Both the position numbers and the translations under genes were made by a program. The notes under the pieces were generated by a model. The model worked only from the letters and a program-made list of their open reading frames with translations. It searched no databases and was not told the DNA's origin. Shown piece by piece: positions 34,275 to 42,403 of a DNA stretch of 64,000 nt. The number at the start of each line of letters is the position of its first letter. The stretch's first letter is position 1. The DNA is from Bradyrhizobium sp. 4 (GTDB lineage: Bacteria > Pseudomonadota > Alphaproteobacteria > Rhizobiales > Xanthobacteraceae): assembly GCF_023100905.1 (NCBI RefSeq), contig NZ_CP064686.1, forward strand, positions 6,076,001 through 6,140,000. The letters are read 5' to 3'.

Positions 34275-34574
34275 TGCGGGGGGACTCCACAAACTACAAG
34301 GCAGACCCCAGCCTACGACTGCGAGAGGCGATCGTCTGTGAAGGCTATCACATCGATGAAATCGGGCAACGTCGGAGCAATCGTCGGCGTCGAGTTCCGA
34401 AAGGCGAAGGCGTCAGCTCGAATGAACCTTCGTGACCCCACCGAAGACTAATGCCCGGCGTGGAACTTCACCTCGCTCCCTCCTGCGAAGATCACGTCAG
34501 ATTGCGAACGTTGAACGCGTCGTACCTGGGCGGCGTCTACAGCGTACAGCTCAGTTGCTGCACGCGAGGCCATC

Positions 34575-35195
34575 ATGAAGTTTTTTCTCGTTGCTGCCGT
34601 CTTCCTCGCCGCGTTTGCCGGCGCGGCCCACGCCGAGGAGGCCGACGATATCCGTGAGGCCAGCAAGGCCGAAGTCGAGACCTTCAACGCGCGCATGTAT
34701 GTCGGTGCACCCGGCAACAAGGCCTATGCCTGCTTCGTGCGGCGCTACGATGCCGAGCATCTGGCGCACCATCCGAAGCAGAAGGTCGCCTCGATGAAGC
34801 TGCTGATCTCGGCGGAATTGGACACGGAGGACAAGCAGCTCCACAACTCCTTCCGCCTCGGATTCAGATATCGTCACCGCTCCGGCGATTTCGACTCCAG
34901 CGGCTCCTGTCATCACGCCGTGTTCACCAAGGACGGCACCGAGATCCGCCTCGGTTGCGGCGTCGACTGCGAGGGCGGCGGCATCGGCGTCGCGCTCTCG
35001 AAGGACGACAAATCGGCGATCGTGCGGCTGGCGCGGGTCAGGGTCTGGCAGAACAACAAGCCGGATGAGGATGCCGAGCAATCGCTGGTCGCCGGGGCCG
35101 ACGACGGGATTTTCCGCCTAGATCGAACGGACAACAAGGAATGCGCCTCGCTCGTGACCGACCGCAAGGAACTCGCCGCGCTCCGCCACAAATGA
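34575..35195 (+). CDS. Exported protein of unknown function
   Basis: The 206-residue product starts MKFFLVAAVFLAAFAGAAHAEE, a clear signal peptide. The mature part has four or more cysteines (YACFVRRY, SSGSCHHAVF, RLGCGVDCEGGG, NKECASLV) consistent with periplasmic disulfides. The segment GCGVDCEGGGIGVAL and VWQNNKPDEDAEQSLVAGADDGIFRLDR are not recognised. It is divergent from the cyclase gene across about 300 bases that contain no other supported feature. The DsrE gene follows after 31 nt, so they may form an operon. Confidence 0.75.
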   Translation: MKFFLVAAVFLAAFAGAAHAEEADDIREASKAEVETFNARMYVGAPGNKAYACFVRRYDAEHLAHHPKQKVASMKLLISAELDTEDKQLHNSFRLGFRYRHRSGDFDSSGSCHHAVFTKDGTEIRLGCGVDCEGGGIGVALSKDDKSAIVRLARVRVWQNNKPDEDAEQSLVAGADDGIFRLDRTDNKECASLVTDRKELAALRHK

Positions 35196-35226
35196 TATGT
35201 GTCCGGCGCAATCGAGGGAGATCGTC

Positions 35227-35676
35227 ATGAACCGCCGGAACATCTTGTGGAGCGCCATCTCAGGCCTGGGCGCGGCGCTTGGCGCCTCCAGCGCGAAGGC
35301 CGCGACCGAAGCCGGCACGGGCAACAAGCTGAAGGTGGTCTATCATTTGAGCGATGCCGAGAAAGTCAATTTCGTGCTCGGCAACATCCAGAACCACATC
35401 GACGGCGTGGGCGGCCCCGAGCATGTGACGATCGCGCTGGTGATCCACGGACCGGCGCTGAAGGCGTTTCACTGGGCGCAGGCCAACCCTGACATCAGCA
35501 AGCGCGTCGGCGATTTCTCCAAGGATGGCGTCGAGCTTGCCGCCTGCGGCAACACGATGAAGGCGCAGAACGTCACGCTCACGGATCTCTTGCCGGGCTT
35601 CGTCAGCGCGGAGAAGGGCGGCGTGGTCCGTTTGGCCGAGCTCCAGTCTCTGGGCTATCTCTATCTGCGGCCGTAG
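35227..35676 (+). CDS. Exported DsrE-family protein
   Basis: The ATG at 35227 (MNRRNILWSAISGLGAALGASSAKAA) gives a Tat-like/Sec signal and a 149-residue product. The mature domain has the DsrE/F fold (KVVYHLSDAEKVNFVLGNIQNHIDGVGGPEHVTIALVIHGPALKAF...GVELAACGNTMKAQN) with the single conserved Cys in ACGNT. Related proteins carry sulfur on that Cys; exported versions are of unknown role. A palindromic repeat follows. Confidence 0.85.
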   Translation: MNRRNILWSAISGLGAALGASSAKAATEAGTGNKLKVVYHLSDAEKVNFVLGNIQNHIDGVGGPEHVTIALVIHGPALKAFHWAQANPDISKRVGDFSKDGVELAACGNTMKAQNVTLTDLLPGFVSAEKGGVVRLAELQSLGYLYLRP

Positions 35677-35703
35677 GGCGCGGGAGGCGCCGCTACATTG
35701 TCC

Positions 35704-35786
35704 GTCATTGCGAGCGCAGCGAAACAATCCAGTCCCTCCACTGAGGCAGACTGGATTGCTTCGTCGCAAGGGCTCCTCGCAATGAC
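35704..35786. repeat. Palindromic intergenic repeat, family A copy 4
   Basis: The ends GTCATTGCGAGCGCAGCGAA and CTCGCAATGAC and the inner CAATCCAGT / ACTGGATTG match the family A element. The right arm has the long variant CGTCGCAAGGGCTCCTCGC. It lies between the DsrE gene and the ArsR operon promoter. Confidence 0.87.
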
Positions 35787-35831
35787 GGCGGAGCGGGTTG
35801 CGCGAGCGAGGACCACACGCTCGCAACGCTC

Positions 35832-35887
35832 TTGACTTATCCATAACTCCACGGTTATGAATACATCCATAACTTACAGGTTATGGA
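35832..35887 (+). promoter_or_regulatory. ArsR operon promoter with two tandem palindromic operators
   Basis: TTGACT (35832-35837) is a good -35, with a -10-like TATGAA at 35856-35861 (18-nt spacing). Two related palindromes 26 bp apart cover the region. The first is CCATAAC-TCCACG-GTTATGA (35841-35860). The second is the perfect 8-bp-arm TCCATAAC-TTACAG-GTTATGGA (35866-35887). The first overlaps the -10 box. The second covers the likely transcription start and the ATG at 35883. This fits autorepression by the ArsR protein. Confidence 0.7.
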
Positions 35888-36218
35888 TTATATGTCCGCC
35901 GCCGCCCACGATCTTCTGTTCAGAACGCTCGCCGACCCCACCCGTCGGGCGATCTTCGAGCGACTGTGCCGCGAGGGCGAACAGACGGTCGGGGCCCTGA
36001 CGGCAATGTCGGGCGTGTCCCAGCCGGCGGTCTCAAAACATCTCGGTGCGCTGAAGCAGGCCGGCCTCGTGCGCGACCGGCATCAAGGGCGGCAGACCCA
36101 TTACAGCGCCCAGCCCGGCGCGCTCAATCCGCTGATCGACTGGACCAGCCAGATGGCCGGGTTCTGGCAGAACCGGCTCGACGCGCTCGACGATCTCCTA
36201 AAGAGGATGGACCAATGA
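35883..36218 (+). CDS. ArsR-family transcriptional regulator
   Basis: The 111-residue winged-helix protein (LFRTLADPTRRAIFERLCREGEQTVGALTAMSGVSQPAVSKHLGALKQAGLVRDRHQGRQTHYSAQPGALNPLIDWTSQMAGFWQNRLDALDDLL) belongs to the non-metal ArsR branch that is usually linked to SRPBCC/AHSA1 proteins; no metal-binding cysteines are present. The ATG at 35883 lies inside the operator with no ribosome binding site. The in-frame ATG at 35892 (MSAAAHD) is spaced 11 nt from AGG and may be the true start. It overlaps the SRPBCC gene by 4 bp. Confidence 0.9.
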   Translation: MDYMSAAAHDLLFRTLADPTRRAIFERLCREGEQTVGALTAMSGVSQPAVSKHLGALKQAGLVRDRHQGRQTHYSAQPGALNPLIDWTSQMAGFWQNRLDALDDLLKRMDQ

Positions 36219-36646
36219 ACGAATCCGCGGCCGAAACCCGATCTGTAGTCATCGAGCGCGAATTTGCCTTTCCGGCAGAGCGGATCTGGCGCGCGCTGAC
36301 GCAGCCACATCTGATCGAAGAATGGCTGATGAAGAACGACTTCAAGCCGAACGTGGGCCACCGCTTCAACCTTCGCGGCGAGTGGGGCGGCGTTTTGGAC
36401 TGCGAGGTCCTCACCATCGAGCCGCAGAAGACGCTCGCCTACACCTGGAATTTCTCGCATGACGACGCGGCGTTCGATCTCAAGAGCGTCGTGACCTTCA
36501 CGCTGACCCCGACCGGCGCAGGCACGCATCTGCGCGTCGAGCAAGCGGGCTTCAGCCCAACGCAGAAGCAGGCTTTCGGCGGCGCGCACGCCGGCTGGAA
36601 GCAGTTTTTCGCCAAGCTGGACGAGCTGCTGGCGCGGGCAGATTAG
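36215..36646 (+). CDS. SRPBCC (AHSA1-like) protein
   Basis: The 143-residue product is a START/Bet v 1-fold protein of the AHSA1 type (VVIEREFAFPAERIWRALTQPHLIEEWLMKNDFKPNVGHRFNLRGEWGGVLDCEVLTIEPQKTLAYTWN...FTLTPTGAGTHLRVEQAGF). It is a cytosolic lipid- or small-molecule-binding cup. It is translationally coupled to the upstream ArsR gene (ATGA). Such ArsR-SRPBCC pairs are common in rhizobia; the ligand is unknown. Confidence 0.9.
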   Translation: MNESAAETRSVVIEREFAFPAERIWRALTQPHLIEEWLMKNDFKPNVGHRFNLRGEWGGVLDCEVLTIEPQKTLAYTWNFSHDDAAFDLKSVVTFTLTPTGAGTHLRVEQAGFSPTQKQAFGGAHAGWKQFFAKLDELLARAD

Positions 36647-36690
36647 CTCGGCCGCCGGCCTTCATTCGATCATCTCAAGAGGAGGTTTCA

Positions 36691-36909
36691 TTGACCGGAA
36701 ATATGTGGATTCGGCAGATCCATCGCTGGCTGTCGATCGCTTTCACGCTTGCCGTCATCGCCAACATCGTCGCCCTGACGCTGCAAGTCCAGGCGACGTG
36801 GATCGGCTTGCTCGCCTTCGTCCCATTGATCCCATTGCTTGCGACCGGGCTCTATATGTTCGCGCTGCCATATCTCGGCCGCCGCCGCGGCGCCCGACAA
36901 GAGGCGTGA
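36691..36909 (+). CDS. Small two-helix membrane protein with TTG start
   Basis: The TTG at 36691 is the likely start because GAGGAGG sits at 36679-36685, at the correct spacing; the next ATG (36703) is too far. The 72-residue product has two membrane segments (about 12-32 and 37-60; HRWLSIAFTLAVIANIVALTL and ATWIGLLAFVPLIPLLATGLYMFALPYL) and a basic tail. The family is unknown. It lies 44 nt after the SRPBCC gene and 2 nt before the DUF1801 gene, so it belongs to the ArsR operon. Confidence 0.75.
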   Translation: MTGNMWIRQIHRWLSIAFTLAVIANIVALTLQVQATWIGLLAFVPLIPLLATGLYMFALPYLGRRRGARQEA

Positions 36910-36911
36910 AC

Positions 36912-37355
36912 ATGAAGACGGCCGTGACCGCGAAAAACAGCAGCACGACGAAGACGGATGGCGCCTCGCCATCCAGGATGATCGACGGCAGGATCAAGGA
37001 GCTCGGCGACTGGCGCGGCGAGATGCTCGGGCGAATCCGCGGCCTGATCAAGGACGCCGACCCTGATGTCGTCGAGGAATGGAAGTGGCGCGGCGTTCCC
37101 GTGTGGGAGCACGACGGCATCATCTGCACCGGCGAGACCTACAAGGCCGTGGTGAAGATGACCTTTGCCAAGGGCGCGGCGCTGGAGGATCCCGCGGGCC
37201 TTTTCAACTCGAGCCTCGACGGCAACGTGCGCCGCGCGATCGATATTCGCGAAGGCGAAAAGATCAACGAGAAGGCGTTGAAGGCGCTGATCCGCGCGGC
37301 GGTGGAGCTGAATGCGTCTAAAGCCAAGAAGAAGCCGGCGAAACGTTCCGCATAG
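36912..37355 (+). CDS. DUF1801 domain protein
   Basis: The start at 36912 gives 147 residues. The DUF1801/YdhG-like domain (about 25-130) has LGDWRGEMLGRIRGLIKDADPDVVEEWKWRGVPVWEHDGIICTGETYKAVVKMTFAKGAALEDPAGLFNSSL, followed by a Lys-rich tail (SKAKKKPAKRSA). It is cytosolic with a frataxin-like fold in related structures. DUF1801 genes often lie beside SRPBCC and ArsR genes, as here. The function is not established. Confidence 0.88.
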   Translation: MKTAVTAKNSSTTKTDGASPSRMIDGRIKELGDWRGEMLGRIRGLIKDADPDVVEEWKWRGVPVWEHDGIICTGETYKAVVKMTFAKGAALEDPAGLFNSSLDGNVRRAIDIREGEKINEKALKALIRAAVELNASKAKKKPAKRSA

Positions 37356-37384
37356 AACAGTTGTTGTGGAGCCACGAACGCTTT

Positions 37385-37522
37385 CCTCTCCCCTTGTGGG
37401 AGAAGGTGGCGCGAAGCGCCGGATGAGGGGTCTCTATCGACACGGGAAGTGTGGAGAGATACCCCTCACCCCAGTGAGCTTGTGTCTCCCGGCATCGCCG
37501 CCCTCTCCCACAAGGGGCGAGG
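37385..37522. repeat. Palindromic intergenic repeat, family D
   Basis: The outer arms CCTCTCCCCTTGTGGGAGA (37385-37403) and TCTCCCACAAGGGGCGAGG (37504-37522) pair at 18 of 19 positions. An inner pair TGAGGGGT/ACCCCTCA is also present. The element sits between the convergent DUF1801 and SpoVR genes and may end transcription from both sides. Confidence 0.85.
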
Positions 37523-37570
37523 GCACATCAACGCGCATCTCGACGTATTGCTCTGCACAGTCAGCCGCCC

Positions 37571-39106
37571 TCAGGCCACCGCCGAGATCGGGCGCGGGCT
37601 TACGACATATTCGCGCAGCACCTTGTCGTTGGCGTCGACCTCGATCAGCGCGACATCGTAGGTCCAGAGATCGGCCAGATGCTGGAGCACGCGCTTGGCG
37701 TCGGTCTCGTTGAGCTGCGCGCCCTTGATGACATGGTGATGCAGGATCAGCCGCCGGTCGCCGGAGAGATCGACGTCGACCACCTCGATATTCGCGTCGA
37801 TGTAGCCGACATCGTGCTGCCGTGCCAGCTCGCGGCGGACGCGGCGGAAGCCGCGCTCGTCGTGAATGGCGTCGACCCGGATGCCGGCGCGTTCCTCGGG
37901 ATCGTCATGCAGGTGGAACATGCGAAGGTGCCGCATCAGCTTCGGGCTCAGGAACTGGGCAATGAAGCTTTCATCGCGGTAGTTGGCCCAGACGTCGCGC
38001 AGCACGCCCATCACGTCGTTCTTGCCGGCGATGTCCGGGAACCACTCGCGATCCTCGTCTTCCGGCCGCGTCACGATGCGCTCGATGTCCTGCATCATGG
38101 CGAAGCCGAGCGCATAGGGGTTGAAGCCGGAGAAGCGCTGGTCGTCGAATTCGGGCTGGAACACGACGTTGGTGTGCGACTGCAGGAATTCGAGGAAATT
38201 GCCGTCGCTGATGCGGCCCTGCTGATGCAGCTTGGTCATGATGCGATAGTGGACGTAGGTCGCCGTCCCCTCGTTCATCACCTTGGTCTGGCTCTGCGGA
38301 TAGAAATATTGCGCGATGTGGCGGACGATGCGCAACAGCTCGCGCTGCCAGGGCGCCAGCCGCGGCGCGCTTTTCTCCAGGAAGTAGAGCAGGTTTTCCT
38401 GCGGCAGGCCGAGCAGCTTGCGGCGCCGTTCGATGCTGAGCGCGGACCGGGTCTTGCTCTTTCCCGCCGGCACGGTGCGCCAGAGGTCGTTGAAGACCTC
38501 CTCCTCGTGCTGGCGGCGGCGCCCTGCCCGCTTCTCTTCGGCGCGGAGATCGAGCTTCTTCTTGCCGGGATAGCGGTCGATCCCATGCGACATCAGCGCA
38601 TGCGCCGCATCGAGGGTGCGCTCGACCTCGACGCGGCCGTAGCGATCCTCGCAGCTCATCACATACTTCTTGGCGAAGTCGAGATAGTCCAGAATGCCGT
38701 CGGCGTCGGTCCACTGCCTGAACAGGTAATTGTTCTTGAAGAAGTGGTTGTGGCCAAAAGCGGCGTGCGCAATGACCAGCGTCTGCATCGTCGCCGTGTT
38801 CTCCTCCATCAGATAGGAGATGCAGGGCGAGGAGTTGATCACGATCTCATAAGCGAGCCCCATCAGGCCCTTGCGGTATGAGGCCTCGTGATAGGCGAAC
38901 TGCTTTCCGAATGACCAGTGCTTGTAGAACAGCGGCATGCCGACCGACGAATAGGCATCCAGCATCTGTTCGGCGGTGATGACCTCGATCTGGTTCGGAT
39001 AGACGTCGAGCCCGAGATCTTTCGTCGCCACCTCCTCGCAGGCATCCGTGATGCGCTGCAAGGTGTGAAAATCCCAATCGGCGCCTTCGAACAAGCGTTC
39101 CGTCAT
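37571..39106 (-). CDS. SpoVR family protein (YcgB-like)
   Basis: The 511-residue product is a full-length SpoVR/YcgB protein (WDFHTLQRITDACEEVATKDLGLDVYPNQIEVITAEQMLDAYSSVGMPLFYKHWSFGKQF, GLMGLAYEIVINSSPCISYLMEENTATMQTLVIAHAAFGHNHFFKNNYLF, NEGTATYVHYRIMTKLHQQG). It has several conserved His/Glu clusters (AHAAFGHNHFFKN). The name comes from Bacillus spore cortex formation, but in Proteobacteria the gene always travels with prkA and DUF444. It is the third gene of the operon, overlapping the DUF444 gene by 4 bp. The biochemical role is unknown. Confidence 0.93.
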   Translation of the reverse strand: MTERLFEGADWDFHTLQRITDACEEVATKDLGLDVYPNQIEVITAEQMLDAYSSVGMPLFYKHWSFGKQFAYHEASYRKGLMGLAYEIVINSSPCISYLMEENTATMQTLVIAHAAFGHNHFFKNNYLFRQWTDADGILDYLDFAKKYVMSCEDRYGRVEVERTLDAAHALMSHGIDRYPGKKKLDLRAEEKRAGRRRQHEEEVFNDLWRTVPAGKSKTRSALSIERRRKLLGLPQENLLYFLEKSAPRLAPWQRELLRIVRHIAQYFYPQSQTKVMNEGTATYVHYRIMTKLHQQGRISDGNFLEFLQSHTNVVFQPEFDDQRFSGFNPYALGFAMMQDIERIVTRPEDEDREWFPDIAGKNDVMGVLRDVWANYRDESFIAQFLSPKLMRHLRMFHLHDDPEERAGIRVDAIHDERGFRRVRRELARQHDVGYIDANIEVVDVDLSGDRRLILHHHVIKGAQLNETDAKRVLQHLADLWTYDVALIEVDANDKVLREYVVSPRPISAVA

Positions 39107-40386
39107 GGAGCGGCTTTCTCCTGGGCAGTGTCGCGGCGCTGGAACAGGTCGTGGAACACCGGAAAAATCTCGCTGCGCTCGCTGACCTTGCGCATCGAGA
39201 GCGGCGCGCCGCTGTTGCGCAGGCGCTCGTAGAGGGTCCAGAGCGAGGAGTCGGACAGATCGAAGGCGCTGCCGCCGGACTCGCCGACTTCGAGATAGGC
39301 GAAGAACTGGCAGACCGGCAGGATCTTGTCGGTCAGCAGCATGCCCGCGAGCTCGCCGTCGGAATAGGAATTGTCGCCGTCGGAGGCTTGCGCGGCGTAG
39401 ATATTCCAGTCCGACGGGCTGAAGCGTTCGCGCACGATCTCGTGCATCGCCTGCAGCGCGCTGGAGACCAGCGTGCCGCCGGAAGCCGGGCCGTAGAAGA
39501 AGGTCTGCTCGTCCACCTCCTCGGCACGATCGGTGTGGCGGATGAAGACGATGTCGACATGCTTGTAGCGACGCTTCAGGAAGACGTAGAGCAGCATGTA
39601 GAAGCGCTTGGCGAGATCCTTCATGTGCTCGGACATCGAGCCCGACACGTCCATCAGGCAGAACATCACGGCCTGGGCAACGGGCTTGGGCACCGTCTCG
39701 AAGCGGCGGTAGCGGATGTCGAGCGGATCGATGAAGGGAATGCGCTTGGACTTCGCCTTCAGTTTTTCGAGCTGGGCCATCAGCACCAGACGCTCGTCCT
39801 CATCCGCGCAAGCGGCGATGGCGGCTTCCAGCTCTTCGATCTCCTCCTTGCTGGGACGCTTGAGCGCGATACGGCGCGCCATTGCGCGCCGAACCGTCCG
39901 GCTCACCGAGATGTTGGATGGCGAGCCCGACGTGGTGTAGCCGGCGCGCTGGATGCCCTCGCTCTCGGTCTGCGCGATCTTGCGCTTGGCCAGATCGGGA
40001 AGTTCGAGATCATCGAGGAAGAGATCGACGAATTCGTCGCGACTGAGCACGAAGCGGAAGGCGTCCTCGCTGTCGCCTTCGCCCGGACCGGAATCCTTGG
40101 CGCTGCCCTGGCCGGAGCGCTGGAGATAGTCGCCCTCGATGAATTTCTTGTTGCCCGGCAACACCATGTCGCGCGTTCCGCCGTCGCGGCGGAAACGCGG
40201 CTCGTGCATGCCGTCGAGCGGAATCGTGACCTCGCCACCCTCCAAGACGTCCTTGATGTCGCGTTCCTGCGAGGTCTTCTTGACGGCGCCCTGCACCAGG
40301 GATTTGGCCCGACGCAAGAACCGCTGCCGGTTCTCGAGACTCTTGCCGCCTGGATTCAGGCGCCTGTCAATAATGTGAATCGGCAC
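39103..40386 (-). CDS. DUF444 / YeaH-YhbH family protein with von Willebrand A-like domain
   Basis: The 427-residue product begins MPIHIIDRRLNPGGKSLENRQRFLRRAK, the YeaH signature. The vWA-type domain starts at about 235 with a MIDAS motif D-x-S-G-S (Asp246 to Ser250, MDVSGSMSEHMKDLAKRF). The N-terminal half is charged and flexible, with a Lys/Glu coiled region (about 180-215). In E. coli the homologue YeaH partners the kinase YeaG in nitrogen starvation and stationary phase. It lies 13 nt after prkA. Confidence 0.93.
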   Translation of the reverse strand: MPIHIIDRRLNPGGKSLENRQRFLRRAKSLVQGAVKKTSQERDIKDVLEGGEVTIPLDGMHEPRFRRDGGTRDMVLPGNKKFIEGDYLQRSGQGSAKDSGPGEGDSEDAFRFVLSRDEFVDLFLDDLELPDLAKRKIAQTESEGIQRAGYTTSGSPSNISVSRTVRRAMARRIALKRPSKEEIEELEAAIAACADEDERLVLMAQLEKLKAKSKRIPFIDPLDIRYRRFETVPKPVAQAVMFCLMDVSGSMSEHMKDLAKRFYMLLYVFLKRRYKHVDIVFIRHTDRAEEVDEQTFFYGPASGGTLVSSALQAMHEIVRERFSPSDWNIYAAQASDGDNSYSDGELAGMLLTDKILPVCQFFAYLEVGESGGSAFDLSDSSLWTLYERLRNSGAPLSMRKVSERSEIFPVFHDLFQRRDTAQEKAAP

Positions 40387-40399
40387 TTTACCATCCGCC

Positions 40400-42343
40400 T
40401 CAACCGGCCTGCTTCACGCGCATGTACCATTCGACGAGCCGGCGAACCTGACGCTCGGTGTAGCCGCGCTCCACCATGCGTGCGACGAACTCGCCGTGCT
40501 TCTTCTCCGTCTCGCCGTCCTTCTTCGACCCGAAGGAGATGACCGGAAGCAGGTCCTCGACCTGGGAGAATATCCGCTTTTCGATCACATCGCGAATCTT
40601 CTCGTAGGAGATCCAGGTCGGATTCTTGCCACCGTTCTGGGCGCGCGACCGTAACGAGAATTTGACCACCTCGTTGCGGAAATCCTTCGGGTTGGCGATG
40701 CCCGCCGGCTTCTCGATCTTGGTCAGCTCCTGGTTCAAGAGTTCGCGATCAAGCAGCTGGCCGGTGTCGGCGTCCTTGAAATCCTGGTCCTCGATCCAGG
40801 CATCGGCGTAATCGACATAGCGGTCGAACAGGTTCTGGCCGTAATCCGAGTAGGATTCGAGATAAGCCTTCTGGATCTCGTTTCCGATGAACTCGGCATA
40901 ACGCGGTGCAAGGTCCGCCTTGATGAATTCGAGGTAGCGCTTCTCGACTTCCTCGGGCAGCTGCTCGCGCTTGATCGATTGCTCCAGCGCGTACATCAGA
41001 TGCACGGCGTCGGCGGCGACTTCCTGCGGATCGTGGTTGAAGGTCGCAGCCAGGATCTTGAAGGCAAAGCGGGTGGAGACACCGTCCATGCCCTCGTCGA
41101 CGCCGGCGGCATCGCGATATTCCTGGACACTGCGCGCCTTCGGATCGGTCTCCTTCAGGCTCTCGCCGTCGTAAACCCTCATCTTGGCGTAGGTCGTGGA
41201 ATTTTCGTGCTTCCGCAGCCGCGACATCACCGAGAACCGCGCCAGCGTCTCCAGCGTCGCGGGCGCGCAAGGCGCGGCCGCGAGCTCGGAGCCCTGGATC
41301 AGCTTCTCGTAGATCTTCTGCTCTTCCGTGATCCGCAGGCAATAAGGCACCTTGATCACGCAGATGCGGTCGATGAAGGCCTCGTTGTTCTTGTTGGCCT
41401 TGAAGCTCGACCACTCGGCTTCGTTGGAGTGCGCGAGGATGACGCCGGTGAACGGAATAGCGCCGATGTTCTCGGTGCCGATGTAGTTGCCTTCCTGCGT
41501 CGCGGTGAGCAGCGGGTGCAGCATCTTGATCGGCGCCTTGAACATCTCGACGAACTCGAGCACGCCTTGGTTGGCGCGGTTGAGGCCGCCGGAATAGCTG
41601 TAGGCGTCGGGATCGTTCTGCGCGTAGGTTTCGAGCTTGCGGATGTCGACCTTGCCGACCAGCGAGGAGATGTCCTGGTTGTTCTCGTCACCCGGCTCGG
41701 TCTTGGCGATGCCGATCTGGCGCAGCCGCGACGGCTGGATCTTTGCGACCCGAAACTGGGAAATGTCGCCGCCAAAGGCTTCCAGCCGCTTGTAGCACCA
41801 CGGGCTCATCAGGCCGGTGAGACGGCGGCGCGGAATGCCGTATTTCTCTTCCAGCATCGGGCCGAGCTGATCCGGATCGAACAGGCTGAGCGGGCTTTCG
41901 AACACGGGCGAGAGCTCGTCGCCGGCCTTGAGCACGTAAATCGGGTGCACTTCCATCAGCGACTTGAGCCGTTCGGCGAGCGAGGACTTGCCGCCGCCGA
42001 CCGGACCGAGCAGATACAGGATCTGCTTGCGCTCTTCGAGGCCCTGCGCCGCATGACGGAAGAAACCTACGATGCGCTCGATGGTTTCTTCCATGCCGTA
42101 GAAGCCGGCGAATGCCGGATAGGTGCGGATCGTGCGGTTCAAAAAAATACGGCCAAGGCGTGGGTCCTTGGCCGTGTCAATCGTCTGAGGCTCACCGATC
42201 GCTGCTAGCAGTCGTTCGGCCGCGTTCGCGTATTTCATGGGATCGCTTCGACACGATTCCAGATATTCCGCCATCGACATGTCGTGTTGGCTTCTCGCCT
42301 CGAACGACTTAGCGAAAGCGTTGAATAGAGAATCGTTGTACAT
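40400..42343 (-). CDS. prkA: PrkA family serine protein kinase (YeaG-like)
   Basis: The 647-residue product has an AAA+-like N-terminal domain with Walker A GPVGGGKS (113-120) and SLFDPDQLGPMLEEKYGIPRRRLTG, and a C-terminal PrkA kinase-like domain (from about 380). The start MYNDSLFNAFAKSFEARSQHDMSMAEYLESCR is typical, and a GGAGAGGGATC site lies upstream. The family acts in starvation and stress signalling. It is the first gene of the prkA-DUF444-spoVR operon and has an EcfG-type promoter 35-60 bases upstream. Confidence 0.94.
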   Translation of the reverse strand: MYNDSLFNAFAKSFEARSQHDMSMAEYLESCRSDPMKYANAAERLLAAIGEPQTIDTAKDPRLGRIFLNRTIRTYPAFAGFYGMEETIERIVGFFRHAAQGLEERKQILYLLGPVGGGKSSLAERLKSLMEVHPIYVLKAGDELSPVFESPLSLFDPDQLGPMLEEKYGIPRRRLTGLMSPWCYKRLEAFGGDISQFRVAKIQPSRLRQIGIAKTEPGDENNQDISSLVGKVDIRKLETYAQNDPDAYSYSGGLNRANQGVLEFVEMFKAPIKMLHPLLTATQEGNYIGTENIGAIPFTGVILAHSNEAEWSSFKANKNNEAFIDRICVIKVPYCLRITEEQKIYEKLIQGSELAAAPCAPATLETLARFSVMSRLRKHENSTTYAKMRVYDGESLKETDPKARSVQEYRDAAGVDEGMDGVSTRFAFKILAATFNHDPQEVAADAVHLMYALEQSIKREQLPEEVEKRYLEFIKADLAPRYAEFIGNEIQKAYLESYSDYGQNLFDRYVDYADAWIEDQDFKDADTGQLLDRELLNQELTKIEKPAGIANPKDFRNEVVKFSLRSRAQNGGKNPTWISYEKIRDVIEKRIFSQVEDLLPVISFGSKKDGETEKKHGEFVARMVERGYTERQVRRLVEWYMRVKQAG

Positions 42344-42377
42344 GATCCCTCTCCGCGTGAGTTCCGCTACACAATTG

Positions 42378-42403
42378 AACGAAAGCAGCGACCGGACCGT
42401 TCC
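42378..42403 (-). promoter_or_regulatory. EcfG-type (general stress response) promoter of the prkA operon
   Basis: On the minus strand GGAAC (42403-42399) is followed after 17 nt by CGTT (42381-42378), exactly the alphaproteobacterial EcfG consensus GGAAC-N16/17-CGTT. The predicted start of transcription is near 42371, giving a leader of about 28 nt to the prkA ATG at 42343. Nothing else recognisable occupies the rest of the 299-base gap (42344-42642). Confidence 0.75.
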
